Below, piece after piece: positions 26,462-35,189 of a DNA stretch of 64,000 nt. Every line of letters begins with the position of its first letter. The first letter of the stretch is position 1. The notes under the pieces are model-generated. The model was not told where the DNA came from and searched no databases. It saw only the letters and a program-made list of their open reading frames with translations. Source of the stretch: Bifidobacterium tibiigranuli (lineage in GTDB: Bacteria > Actinomycetota > Actinomycetes > Actinomycetales > Bifidobacteriaceae); the NCBI RefSeq assembly GCF_009371885.1, contig NZ_QLZA01000005.1, forward strand, positions 1 to 64,000, read 5' to 3'. A program made the translations under genes and the position numbers.

Positions 26462-27253
26462 TCAGACCACTTTGGCGAGAAACTCCCGCGTTCGTGCATT
26501 TGTCGGATTATCTAGCACCGCTGCGGGTGATCCCTGCTCTACGATATGACCGTCGGCCATAACCACAATCCGGTCCGCCACTTGGCGGGCGAACGCGATT
26601 TCATGGGTGACGATGACCATAGTCGTATTGCCTTCGGCGACGAGATTCTGCATAACTCCCAGAACTTCGCCGGTCATTTCAGGATCCAATGCGCTTGTCG
26701 GCTCGTCGAACAGCATAAGCGCAGGATGCATCGCCAAAGCACGCGCGATGGCCACACGCTGCTGCTGGCCGCCAGACAAGGAACGCGGATGCTGATCCAT
26801 GCGGTCGCCAAGGCCAACCTTGTCGAGCAGCTGGGATGCCTCCGCTATGCTCTGTTCTTTGGGCCGCTTCATGATGCGAACCGGTGTGTGCCAAACGTTT
26901 TCCAGCGCCGTCATATGGGGGAACAAGTTGAAATGCTGGAACACGAAACCGATGTTGCGCCGCTGCTCAGCAAGATGCTTGTTGTCCTTGGTGTAGGCAC
27001 CTGATTTCGTGCGCTTGTATCCCATGCGGTGTCCGTCGACATACATCTCTCCTGATTCGAAAGAATTCAGCAGATTGATGGTGCGTAGGAAGGATGTTTT
27101 CCCGGCACCCGAAGGACCCAGCAGCACCACGACCTCGCCTTTTTTCACGTCGAGCGAGACATCACGTAGAATAACATTGTTGCCGCGAGCCATAGAAATA
27201 TTGCGTGCGCTGACGATGGTGTCGCCGTCAGGCAGCTTGCTGTCGGAAATCAT
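26462..27253 (-). CDS. Polar amino-acid ABC importer ATPase (GlnQ/HisP type)
   Basis: A 263-residue ATPase with Walker A GPSGAGKTS, Q-loop VFQHFNLFPHMT, signature LSGGQQQRVAIARALA, Walker B LMLFDEPTSALD and the H-loop VTHEIAFA. These are hallmark PAAT-family motifs. A segment GYKRTKSGAYTKDNKHLAEQ is inserted after Walker A. It follows the permease by two bases and belongs to a three-gene importer with the binding lipoprotein at 28107-28979. Confidence 0.94.
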   Translation of the reverse strand: MISDSKLPDGDTIVSARNISMARGNNVILRDVSLDVKKGEVVVLLGPSGAGKTSFLRTINLLNSFESGEMYVDGHRMGYKRTKSGAYTKDNKHLAEQRRNIGFVFQHFNLFPHMTALENVWHTPVRIMKRPKEQSIAEASQLLDKVGLGDRMDQHPRSLSGGQQQRVAIARALAMHPALMLFDEPTSALDPEMTGEVLGVMQNLVAEGNTTMVIVTHEIAFARQVADRIVVMADGHIVEQGSPAAVLDNPTNARTREFLAKVV

Positions 27254-27255
27254 CG

Positions 27256-28089
27256 TTACGCCTCTTTCGATTCAGATAATTCAGAACGTTTCACTGCAAG
27301 ACCCGGCGCGTTTGTTGCGGACTTGCGTGAAAATACTGACAAGATAGAGGAGAAGGCCTTGTGCAGCATGCTTTGCGCGGGGATGCCGAGTTGTCTGCTC
27401 AAATGGCACTCTATTTCGTTCTGCACAATCGTCCAGACCGTGGTGAGCAGCAGATAGTAAACACCGGTGACCAAGAAGATTTCGAAGGTCTTGAAGGTCG
27501 CCGAGCTGACGGATTGTGTGACCAGGAACAACTCACTCACGCCAATAATGCTCAGCAGTGACGTGTTCTTCATCAGGGTGTTGAACTGGTTACCTAGCGG
27601 GGGGATCATGGTACGCACGGCCTGCGGCAGAATGATGTAGCGCATCGAGGAGAAGCCGGTGTGGCCCAGCGCCTTCGATGCCTCGGCTTGCCCTTCGGGA
27701 ACGGCGGTTATCGCGGAGCGGATAATCTCCGAGACATACGCGCCGTTGTTCATCGTGAGTCCCACGATCGCAGCGCTGACTGAACCTGCCACGACTAAAC
27801 CGAGGGCATGCACGTCCTGGAACTTGTAGATATTCGCCGCCGCGAGGCCCAGATAAATCACTACGAGAACTACCAACAGCGGTATACCTTGCATAATCCA
27901 CACATACACAGCGGAAATTGTGCTCAGAACCCGGCTGTGGGACAGACGCATCAATGCAAGCACTAGACCGAGCACCACGCCAAGGGCCATCGCGAGGATG
28001 GAGATGACCACCGTCATCCCCAAGCCGGCAAGATACACCGGCGAGGGATGAAAGAGGCTTTGCCAGAGAAAGGCCCAATCAAAACGCAT
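27256..28089 (-). CDS. Polar amino-acid ABC importer permease
   Basis: A 277-residue HisM/GlnP-type permease with about five membrane helices. The ATPase-docking loop is seen in EASKALGHTGFSSMRYIILPQ, followed by PPLGNQFNTLMKNTSLLS, the PAAT hallmark. About 30 residues at the C-terminus extend beyond the normal end. The start at 28089 is chosen because GAGAGGAA precedes it; the longer frame overlaps the upstream gene. As the only permease it would work as a homodimer. Confidence 0.93.
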   Translation of the reverse strand: MRFDWAFLWQSLFHPSPVYLAGLGMTVVISILAMALGVVLGLVLALMRLSHSRVLSTISAVYVWIMQGIPLLVVLVVIYLGLAAANIYKFQDVHALGLVVAGSVSAAIVGLTMNNGAYVSEIIRSAITAVPEGQAEASKALGHTGFSSMRYIILPQAVRTMIPPLGNQFNTLMKNTSLLSIIGVSELFLVTQSVSSATFKTFEIFLVTGVYYLLLTTVWTIVQNEIECHLSRQLGIPAQSMLHKAFSSILSVFSRKSATNAPGLAVKRSELSESKEA

Positions 28090-28106
28090 ATTGTGATTCC
28101 TCTCGA

Positions 28107-28979
28107 CTAGAACTTGTAGGCCAGGCTGGACATGTTCCACTTCTTGAGAATTGCGTTATAGTCGCCGGACTTGTTCATCGATGCAAACGATGCCTTGATG
28201 GCGTCGCCGAGCTTCGTGTTGCCCTTGGTGACAGCGGCACCGACTGTGATCGAGCCGAATTCCTTGCCGACCATTTCGAAGGCATCAGGCTGCTTCGACT
28301 GGTAATACAAGACCACTGGCGTCTCTCCGACGTAGGCATCCACTTGGCCGTTGACCAGCTGCTGCACGGCTGCGGTGGTCTGATCGGTCTGCACTACCGT
28401 GAGTTTGGACTTATTATCTGCAGTGCACTGCTTGGCCTGCGCTTCGGCCTGCAGCGTCGCTGTTTTGCCGACCGCGGCACTGACTTTCAGTCCGCACAGA
28501 CTGTCATCCATACCGGTTACATTCTTTGGGTTGCCCTTTTTCACGGCGACTTCGGAGCCGGACATGAGATAAGGAATCATGTCAACGACTTTTTCGCGTT
28601 CCGGTTTGATATAGAGCGAAGACATGATGGTGTCGCATTTGCCCGCTTGCAATGCAGGAATTATTGAGGCGAAAGCGATATCTTGGAACTTGACTTGAAG
28701 ACCAAGATCCTTGGCGATCCATTTCGCCATCTCGACTTCCGCGCCAACTGGGTTGTTGGCGGAATCATTGAAATAGGTTGGTGGATTGCCAGTGCTGAAT
28801 GCAGCGCACACGGTGAGTACGCCGTTGGTCTGAATTGCCGGTGTCGAGACTTTCGCCTTTGCCGTACTTGAGGAAGAGGCTTCGGATGTTGACGAAGAGG
28901 AGCCGCAGCCCGCGACGAGTGTCAGCATAGTTGCGGCGGCGAGGATAGATCCCGCGATTGCCTTGAAATGGCTTTTCAT
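28107..28979 (-). CDS. Polar amino-acid-binding lipoprotein (SBP family 3)
   Basis: A 290-residue periplasmic-type binding protein anchored by a lipobox (TLVAGC) after a 25-residue signal peptide beginning MKSHFKAIAGSILAAATML. A Ser/Thr linker precedes the family-3 fold: GVLTVCAAFSTGNPPTYF, VGAEVEMAKWIAKDLGLQV and CDTIMSSLYIKPEREKVVDM, the ligand-contacting segments. It is the first gene of the importer operon. Ligand is probably a polar amino acid or a related compound; which one cannot be read from the sequence. Confidence 0.93.
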   Translation of the reverse strand: MKSHFKAIAGSILAAATMLTLVAGCGSSSSTSEASSSSTAKAKVSTPAIQTNGVLTVCAAFSTGNPPTYFNDSANNPVGAEVEMAKWIAKDLGLQVKFQDIAFASIIPALQAGKCDTIMSSLYIKPEREKVVDMIPYLMSGSEVAVKKGNPKNVTGMDDSLCGLKVSAAVGKTATLQAEAQAKQCTADNKSKLTVVQTDQTTAAVQQLVNGQVDAYVGETPVVLYYQSKQPDAFEMVGKEFGSITVGAAVTKGNTKLGDAIKASFASMNKSGDYNAILKKWNMSSLAYKF

Positions 28980-29236
28980 GTTTTTCTCCCTTTACTGGTT
29001 CAATGAATGGACCACGGTCAGGGTGACATATCTATGTTTACAACAATGTTATGGAATGTTTCGAGAAGTTTTCGGGCAAGTGGTGCAATAAATATACCAA
29101 TGAACCAATTTATGAGGTCGCGATTTTGCGCTGCTTCATCCTTGGAGCTTTGAAAAAGGGGATTTGAGAAGTGGGAGTTAAACGAAACAGGGACGCGGAG
29201 TGTGCGGGAAGTCGAGAAGAATCCAGGGACAAAAAA
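28980..29236 (-). promoter_or_regulatory. Promoter region of the amino-acid importer operon
   Basis: This 257-base AT-rich gap upstream of the binding-protein gene contains tandem ACCAAT half-sites at 29096-29101 and 29104-29109. A related palindrome (ACCCAATTGGTTCA, 26451-26464) lies ahead of the FadR-type regulator gene, so both may be bound by that regulator. No coding frame is credible here. Confidence 0.4.
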
Positions 29237-29266
29237 GTGGGGGAGGAGATAAATCTCCTCCCCCAC
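29231..29266 (-). terminator. Intrinsic terminator of the BASS symporter gene
   Basis: A perfect 14-bp GC-rich inverted repeat (29237-29250 with 29253-29266) is followed, on the minus strand, by six T (29231-29236). It lies 54 bases downstream of the symporter stop codon. Confidence 0.88.
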
Positions 29267-29320
29267 AGGAACTGCATTGTTGCGGAAGAGCAAACGTCAT
29301 GCCGCAAGCAGCTCCATGTT

Positions 29321-30355
29321 TCAGGCGGTCACAGCCGCTGCGGCACCTGCGTGCTCGGCTTCGGCCTCAGCCGAAGCACCCGCATTCTGCGCAATCCCGA
29401 GCTTGTCGTCGTGCTTGCGCCACCACGCCGAGAGCACGGAGCCGGAGATGTTGTGCCACACGCTGAAGAAGGTGGAGGGGATCGCTGTAATCGGGGCGGC
29501 GGCGAAGGAGGTCAGGGCCAGAGTGGCGCCCAAGCCGGAATCCTGCATGCCCACTTCGAAGGTGATTGCCTTCTGCTGCGCGTATCCGAAGCCCTTCGGA
29601 TAGACCTTGTACATGAGTCGGGAGAAGCCATAACCGAGACTGTAACCGCATAGATTGTGCAGTATGACTACCGGAATCGCGAGCATGGTGGCGGCGCTGA
29701 AGAGCTTGGCCTGGTTTGCGGCGACCACGACGCCGATAATCAGCAGAATTGCGACTTGCGAGACGATGGGCAGTGCAACCGTGACCTTTGCGATTTTCTC
29801 CTTGAAGATCATATGGCAGATCACGCCCAGTGCAATCGGCAGCAGCACGACGGTCAGCGCGTTGATGAGCAGCGACTGCCACGGGATCGCGACGTACTTC
29901 GAGGCGAGCAGCTGCATGAGCAGTGGAATCATGAAGGGGGCGAGCAGCGTGGACAGCAAGCCGATGGAAACGTCGAGCGCGACATCGCCGCGTGACAGGA
30001 AGCTCATCACATTCGACGACGTGCCAGATGGGCAGCAGCCGACGAGGATGACGCCTACGGCCAGCGGTCCTTCAAGGCGGAAAATCCAGCACAGCAGCAC
30101 GGCGACAAGCGGCATGATCACGTAATGGGCGACCGTGCCGACGATGACCATCAGCGGCTGCTTGAAAATGCGCGCAAAGTCCTCAAGCGACAGCGTCAGC
30201 CCCATGCCGAACAGCACGATGCCGAGCAGATATCCGGTGTAGCTTTTTGCCCACACACTGGTGGCGGGCACGAAATAATTGAATGCAGCCCATGCGATCA
30301 CGATAAGCGTGAACCATGTGGTCAGCCAGTCGGCGACCTTCTTCACTGTTCCCAT
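29321..30355 (-). CDS. BASS-family sodium symporter (bile acid/organic anion type)
   Basis: A 344-residue membrane protein with about ten hydrophobic helices. GIVLFGMGLTLSLEDFARIF, VILVGCCPSGTSSNVMSFLS and ITFEVGMQDSGLGATLAL are hallmark ASBT/BASS segments; the last two line the Na+ sites in characterised homologues. The C-terminus is Ala/Glu-rich. The long upstream frame to 30724 has no family support; ATG 30355 follows an AGAA stretch and a GAGG further upstream. Substrate may be bile acids or, as for many bacterial BASS proteins, pantoate or other organic anions. Confidence 0.9.
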   Translation of the reverse strand: MGTVKKVADWLTTWFTLIVIAWAAFNYFVPATSVWAKSYTGYLLGIVLFGMGLTLSLEDFARIFKQPLMVIVGTVAHYVIMPLVAVLLCWIFRLEGPLAVGVILVGCCPSGTSSNVMSFLSRGDVALDVSIGLLSTLLAPFMIPLLMQLLASKYVAIPWQSLLINALTVVLLPIALGVICHMIFKEKIAKVTVALPIVSQVAILLIIGVVVAANQAKLFSAATMLAIPVVILHNLCGYSLGYGFSRLMYKVYPKGFGYAQQKAITFEVGMQDSGLGATLALTSFAAAPITAIPSTFFSVWHNISGSVLSAWWRKHDDKLGIAQNAGASAEAEAEHAGAAAAVTA

Positions 30356-30373
30356 TTCTTGACATTCCTCTCT

Positions 30374-30389
30374 TGTGACATGTGTCACA
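30374..30389 (-). promoter_or_regulatory. CRP/GlxR-like palindrome upstream of the symporter
   Basis: TGTGACATGTGTCACA fits the classical TGTGA-N6-TCACA consensus of CRP/FNR-family regulators, including actinobacterial GlxR. It sits 19 bases before the symporter start, close enough to block initiation or translation start. Binding is inferred only from the match. Confidence 0.5.
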
Positions 30390-30557
30390 AGGACATATCC
30401 TAAGGGCAGCCATGCCATTATGCCCGCGCGTCTCATGTTGTGAACGTTATGCGGGGCGATATTTGGGAAGGCATAAAAGAAAATAGGGTATGGGGCCGGG
30501 GGAGAAATTAGGGTGCCAGTTCCCAATCGTCTTCGCCCAGAAGCTTGGATTAGGTTT

Positions 30558-31745
30558 TCAGTGCGGTTTCTCATGAGTGCGCACTGTGTAATCATCGGAG
30601 TCCTTGGCTGCCGCTGTAGTGATTTGTCGACGCGCGATTCGTTCCTGTGCCTCGCGGTAGATTTCTCTGATCTTGTTTTCCAGGTCGGCTTTTGGCGGGA
30701 GAGCTGTCCAATATTCTGCGACAACGATGCCGTCCTTGTGCATCTCTAGAAGTTCGATCTGCTCGCGATTCGCTTCTGTGCATAGAATCAGACCAATCGG
30801 CGGCTCCTCGCCGGATTCACGCTCATTTTTGTCGAGCCACTTCAAATAGAAGTCCATTTGACCCTTGTAACTCGGCTTGAATTTCCCGATTTTCAATTCC
30901 ACGGCAATCAGTCGTTTCAACGGGCGTGAGTAGAAGAGCAGATCGAGGTAGTAGTCATCACCGTCAAAGGTCATTCGTTTCTGTCGAGCCACAAATGTCC
31001 AACCACGCCCAGCTTCCAGCAGCACGGGTTCAAGTGCTCGAACGATTGCCTCTTCAAGATCCCGTTCAAGATAGGTGTCTTTGAGTCCGAGCATGTCCAG
31101 CAGCATCGGATCGCGGAACGTATCCAGAGGCACGTCCGACCCATCGGGAATCTGCGCGTCAGCTATCTTCCGACGTTCAAAAGCCTTACGGCTGATAGCA
31201 TGACGTAGCTCGCGAACGCTGAGCTTGCGTTCAATGGTTTCCCGCTCATAAAAATTTCTTGCCTCGTCATCCGAAATTGGAAGTAATTCACGGAAGTGGG
31301 TCCAACTGATTTGTTGCGCCAGTGACGCAACAAATCGGGAATCTGGATAAACTTGGGAAAACCGAACCATTCTGTACAAATTTGTTCGGTCGAAGCCACG
31401 TCCAAATTTTGATGTCAATTGTTGCGCCAGTGACGCAACAAGTTCTGTAGCATGCTCTGCCCGACTCTCGTTAAGCACCTCGACATCAATCATTCGTCCG
31501 ATGTGCCAATTCATCAAGGTGAGGGCAGCATTGGCTTGCCTGGCCACGATTGATTGAGTCTGTTCAATCAAGGACGATACGCGATCGACCAGGGCACCGT
31601 CTCTAAGAGGAACCTTCAAACCCGATATCTCTATTGACTGTAATTTCGTATCAACACTCGATGAGGGAACTGCGTGTTTTCGACTTTCTTTGCTGTTCGA
31701 CAAGACACCTGCCGTATGCCGATTCTTGCTCTTTGAGTCATTCAT
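30558..31745 (-). CDS. YhcG-type PDDEXK nuclease (DUF1016)
   Basis: A 395-residue protein. The N-terminal DUF1016/YhcG_N helical domain (about 60-205) has ALTLMNWHIGRMIDVEVL and QQLTSKFGRGFDRTNLYRMV. The C-terminal nuclease domain has the PD-(D/E)xK core: the acidic residue in DGDDYYLDLLFY and the E-x-K of IAVELKIGKF, with a QMDFYLKWLD segment after it. These proteins occur as solitary genes near mobile or defence regions; biochemical roles are mostly unknown. It is next to tRNA-Arg(CCT), a common integration spot, but no integrase is present. Confidence 0.9.
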   Translation of the reverse strand: MNDSKSKNRHTAGVLSNSKESRKHAVPSSSVDTKLQSIEISGLKVPLRDGALVDRVSSLIEQTQSIVARQANAALTLMNWHIGRMIDVEVLNESRAEHATELVASLAQQLTSKFGRGFDRTNLYRMVRFSQVYPDSRFVASLAQQISWTHFRELLPISDDEARNFYERETIERKLSVRELRHAISRKAFERRKIADAQIPDGSDVPLDTFRDPMLLDMLGLKDTYLERDLEEAIVRALEPVLLEAGRGWTFVARQKRMTFDGDDYYLDLLFYSRPLKRLIAVELKIGKFKPSYKGQMDFYLKWLDKNERESGEEPPIGLILCTEANREQIELLEMHKDGIVVAEYWTALPPKADLENKIREIYREAQERIARRQITTAAAKDSDDYTVRTHEKPH

Positions 31746-31931
31746 CTCTATTCACTCCTCTTCATTGAAGTCGTATCCTTCTGGATAGAGATTTAGCCCG
31801 CTTCTAGCAGATGTTGAGACGAGCCAAACGATTGAGTAGAAGATTACCAGCAGGGGTGCGACGCCAATCCGTCTTTGCCGGATATACGAAACCCTTACAT
31901 AGTTGTGGGCTGTAAGGGTTTGAAACTTTGT

Positions 31932-32003
31932 GCCCGAGAACGGATTCGAACCGTCGACACCCGCTTTAGGAGAGCGGTGCTCTATCCACTGAGCTACCCG
32001 GGC
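31932..32003 (-). tRNA. tRNA-Arg (anticodon CCT)
   Basis: The minus strand folds into a full 72-base cloverleaf: acceptor GCCCGGG/CTCGGGC, D-arm GCTC...GAGC, anticodon stem CCGCT/AGCGG with loop CTCCTAA (anticodon CCT, reading AGG), T-arm with TTCGAAT. The 3' CCA is not encoded. The rare AGG codon it reads fits a high-GC host. Confidence 0.95.
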
Positions 32004-32393
32004 AACGAGCATCCATTGTACACGGAATTGCGACGGCTGAGACGGCCGGGCATCTGGGTTGCTGGATAATATGGGTGTATCTGCGTTAGGTGAGGCGTTA
32101 AATCTATGGGGCCTCAAGTAACTTCTCCCGAAAATGGCGGTTTCCGACTGCTCTATACTCGGCTCATCAGGAAATAGCGCCTCACATAACGTGGATAGAC
32201 CTCCGCGAGGGTGGATTAACGCCTCACATAACGCCGATAGCGGCGTGCAACGGGAAATTGCATGCGCCACAATGCAAAAACGCAAAATATAACAACGAAT
32301 GCGGCCGCACATGGCACCGCGAGTTCAGCTAGTTGTGGCGTGCTGGGTCACATCTGAACCCAGCACGCCACAACGCACGATGCCTTCAGAATG
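32004..32393. repeat. Gene-free region with three CGCCTCACATAACG copies and a hairpin
   Basis: The 14-mer CGCCTCACATAACG occurs at 32178-32191 and 32220-32233 and, inverted with one mismatch, at 32084-32097; the direct copies extend into a shared GATAG. A perfect 17-bp inverted repeat (32332-32348 with 32358-32374) lies just after the stop of the ABC permease gene and probably stops its transcription, although no T-run follows. No coding frame is credible. Confidence 0.6.
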
Positions 32394-34007
32394 CTAGGCT
32401 CCTTCGCGCATGTCGCGACGCGAGTAGCTCCACGCGCCAACTACGGTCATGACGATCACGGCCGCCGTGACTGCGAGGAACGGCGCGGGCTTGAAGGAGT
32501 CCACGGGCATGCGTGGCATCCAGTTCAAGGGCGAGGTCTTTGTCACCCACTTCGGCAGATCAGGCATGTTGCCGAAATAACTCAGCAGAATCGCGTACGT
32601 GAGATACCCGTATGCCACCTTGCCGAGCTGCGGGGCGAGGCCGAGCAGCAGCGCCGCGAGCGAGACGAAAATCAGCATCACCGGAAGCTGGTTGAATCCT
32701 GCCGCGAGAAAATCGCCTATGCCGATCGACATATGCCCGGACGTGGAGGAAATGGCCGTAGCGCCGAGCGACTCGGCGGTGAGCAGCGTGCCCAGCACGG
32801 CGCAGATGAAGGCCAGTGCGATATTCGTCCAGAACAGTCGGCTGCGCGTGACCTGTGTGGACATGACTTGGCTCAAGTGCAGCCGCGTCTCCTCGGCGTA
32901 GAGCTTGTTGACGATGACGATTGGCAGTATGGCGGCCAAGCCGCTGAGCACAATGAGAATCGTGCTCGTGAAGGATGCCTCAAGCGACGTTCCCGAATCC
33001 ACGAACATCATTTTCATGAGCTGGTTGCTGTCCAGAAACGTACGCATATCGCCGTAAATCGAGCCGTATACAGCGCCCAGGCAGGCGAAGGCCACCAGCC
33101 AGGCGATGATGATGCCACGATTGAGCCGCAGCAGCATCCCATGCACCGACAACAGCCCTCGCCGCGCATGCGAGCGACCGAGCCGTTCGGGGATATAACT
33201 CGCCGTCATATCGCGGCCGTTTTCCAGCAGCGCGGCGACGGCGAATAGCACTACGGAATACCCTAGCGCGATCAAGAGCACCCACCACCGGTTCTGCGTC
33301 ATAGGGTAGGCGAGGTAGGTCGACCCCAGCGGATTGACAAGGGAAAGCGTCTCGTTGTGCCCATCGCTTGCGGCCCTGAGAATATACAGCACGCCGAGCA
33401 CGCCAAGCGACGCGCCGCTCGCGCCCGAGGCGGTCGGCATGATCTGCGCGAATACCAATACGATCGCAGCGCCGAGTATTCCTGCGATGCTGAGCGAGAA
33501 CCCGAAAAGCATGCTGCTTGCAAAGCTAATTGAGGCTTCGCGGAAGCTCGCCATGACTACGCCGGTGAACGCTCCGAGCACGATATTGATGCCGATGGTT
33601 TCGATGACGACCGCTAGCGAGCTCGCCTGTCGGCCCACGGGGAAGGCACGAATCATCTCGCTCAGGCCGAGATCCTCCTCATGCCGGGTGTGGCCCACGA
33701 CGTGCAGAATGGAGACGACCATAGCCATGATGCTGCAGAACAGCAGCATCTCCTGGGCGTACATCGCGCCGACCGTGTAATCGGCGGCGTTCGTGATGGG
33801 CGTGGGGCCGACCAGCGCGATCATCGCCGGATTGCCCATGGTGATGAACATGCCGACATGGCCGTTGCCTTGCGCGACCTTCTCGAAGGCCTGCACATAG
33901 ACGCTGCAGAACAGGCCGAGGCCCAGCACCCAGACGAGGATCTTCTTCCAGTCGCGGCGCAGGTACTGCACGAGCAAAGTCGCGCATGATTCGAATTGCT
34001 GTTTCAT
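32394..34007 (-). CDS. ABC exporter permease, tandem six-helix type
   Basis: A 537-residue membrane protein with about twelve hydrophobic helices in two similar halves (helices restart around RGIIIAWLVAFACLG). It resembles the polyketide/tetronasin-type exporter permeases annotated in actinobacteria. AAAGGAGG before 34007 fixes the start; upstream in-frame sequence overlaps the ATPase gene. It follows its ATPase by 13 bases and a divergent TetR gene lies beyond, a common drug-efflux arrangement. The exported compound is unknown. Confidence 0.87.
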   Translation of the reverse strand: MKQQFESCATLLVQYLRRDWKKILVWVLGLGLFCSVYVQAFEKVAQGNGHVGMFITMGNPAMIALVGPTPITNAADYTVGAMYAQEMLLFCSIMAMVVSILHVVGHTRHEEDLGLSEMIRAFPVGRQASSLAVVIETIGINIVLGAFTGVVMASFREASISFASSMLFGFSLSIAGILGAAIVLVFAQIMPTASGASGASLGVLGVLYILRAASDGHNETLSLVNPLGSTYLAYPMTQNRWWVLLIALGYSVVLFAVAALLENGRDMTASYIPERLGRSHARRGLLSVHGMLLRLNRGIIIAWLVAFACLGAVYGSIYGDMRTFLDSNQLMKMMFVDSGTSLEASFTSTILIVLSGLAAILPIVIVNKLYAEETRLHLSQVMSTQVTRSRLFWTNIALAFICAVLGTLLTAESLGATAISSTSGHMSIGIGDFLAAGFNQLPVMLIFVSLAALLLGLAPQLGKVAYGYLTYAILLSYFGNMPDLPKWVTKTSPLNWMPRMPVDSFKPAPFLAVTAAVIVMTVVGAWSYSRRDMREGA

Positions 34008-34020
34008 CGTGAACCTCCTT

Positions 34021-34902
34021 TCAGGCCGCGTAGTGGCGCATGAAGAGGTCTTCGAGCGTGGGCGGCACTGCCTCGAACTTCGTGATGCCGAGTTTGGTGG
34101 CATGCCGGAGCACATCATTGGTGGCGGCATTGTCGAGCGAGAACGTGGCTGATACGCCCTTGCGCACGAAATCGTGCACGCCTTCGAGATGCTCCAGCGT
34201 CCCAAGGTCGCCGACTGCCGAGATGGTCACCGTGGATCTGGTCAGGTGGCGCAGCTGGTCGAGCGTGCCGCTGTCGACGATGACGCCCTTGCTGATGATG
34301 ACGACCCTATCGGCCAGGCGTTCGACCTCGCTCAGGATGTGCGAGGAGAGCAGCACAGACTTGCCTTGCGCCTTGATGGACGCGATTTCCTCCTGGAACA
34401 CCGATTCCATCAGCGGATCGAGGCCCGAAGTTGGCTCGTCGAGAATATAGAGGTCGGAATCCACGGACAGCGCCGCTATCAGTCCGACCTTCTGCCGATT
34501 GCCCTTCGAATAGCCTTTGGCCTTCTTGCGCGGGTCGAGTTCGAAACGCTCGGTAAGCTCATTGCGCCGGGCCGCGCTGCCGCCGCCGTGCAGCTTCATG
34601 AACAGGTCGATGATCTCGCCGCCCGACAGGTTGCCCCACAGCGACACGTCGCCGGGTACGTAGGAAAGCCGACGGTGGATTTCCTGCGAATGGCTCCACA
34701 CGTCCTTGCCGAAAATCGTCGCGCTGCCGCCGTCGCGCCGCAGAATGCCGAGCAGCGTGCGGATGGTGGTCGACTTGCCCGCGCCGTTCGGCCCGATGAA
34801 GCCGACGACTTCGCCTTCGCCGACATTGAATGACACACCGTCCAGCGCGTGGACGCTGCCGAATGATTTGCGCAGCTGCTCTATTGCAATGACACTGCCC
34901 AT
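34021..34902 (-). CDS. ABC exporter ATPase
   Basis: A 293-residue ATPase with Walker A GPNGAGKST, Q-loop region near LSYVPGDVSLW, Walker B LYILDEPTSGLDP and H-loop SSHILSEV. The signature reads YSKGNRQKV rather than LSGGQ, a form common in this DrrA-like subfamily. A C-terminal domain of about 75 residues follows. It is the first gene of the two-gene export operon. Confidence 0.92.
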   Translation of the reverse strand: MGSVIAIEQLRKSFGSVHALDGVSFNVGEGEVVGFIGPNGAGKSTTIRTLLGILRRDGGSATIFGKDVWSHSQEIHRRLSYVPGDVSLWGNLSGGEIIDLFMKLHGGGSAARRNELTERFELDPRKKAKGYSKGNRQKVGLIAALSVDSDLYILDEPTSGLDPLMESVFQEEIASIKAQGKSVLLSSHILSEVERLADRVVIISKGVIVDSGTLDQLRHLTRSTVTISAVGDLGTLEHLEGVHDFVRKGVSATFSLDNAATNDVLRHATKLGITKFEAVPPTLEDLFMRHYAA

Positions 34903-35112
34903 AAGGAACTCCTTTTATCAGGCCATTGCTGGCTGTCCGTCGTCGGTACATAGAATATACCAACGAATACAGAATATTATAGACTTATTTTCATAGAAAG
35001 TATAAAACTATGCGATTCTTGGGAGCGTTGCAGATTTGCGAGGGTTGCTTCGCGTTAAATCTCCTCGCCGCGAACGTGTCGCAACAGCCGTTATAGACTG
35101 TAAACACTAGGG

Positions 35113-35168
35113 TCTGCCTCGTATGCGCGATGTGCATGGCAACACGCATGACATCGCGTATGGGCAGA
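35113..35168. promoter_or_regulatory. Nested inverted repeats ahead of the TetR gene
   Basis: Between the divergent ABC operon and TetR gene, outer arms TCTGCC (35113-35118) and GGCAGA (35163-35168) bracket inner arms CGCGATGT (35126-35133) and ACATCGCG (35151-35158). The position, 22 to 77 bases before the TetR start, fits an operator for self-control and control of the exporter; inferred only. Confidence 0.45.
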
Positions 35169-35189
35169 GCCGAAACAGAAGGGATCGAT

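Noticed and set aside
30356..30724. N-terminal extension of the BASS symporter gene
   Set aside because: The extra 123 codons are Arg/Thr-rich, not membrane-like, and cross the CRP-like palindrome; the family core begins at about 30355.
31932..32393. Integrated prophage or genomic island at tRNA-Arg
   Set aside because: No integrase, phage genes or direct repeat of the tRNA 3' end is visible in the window.
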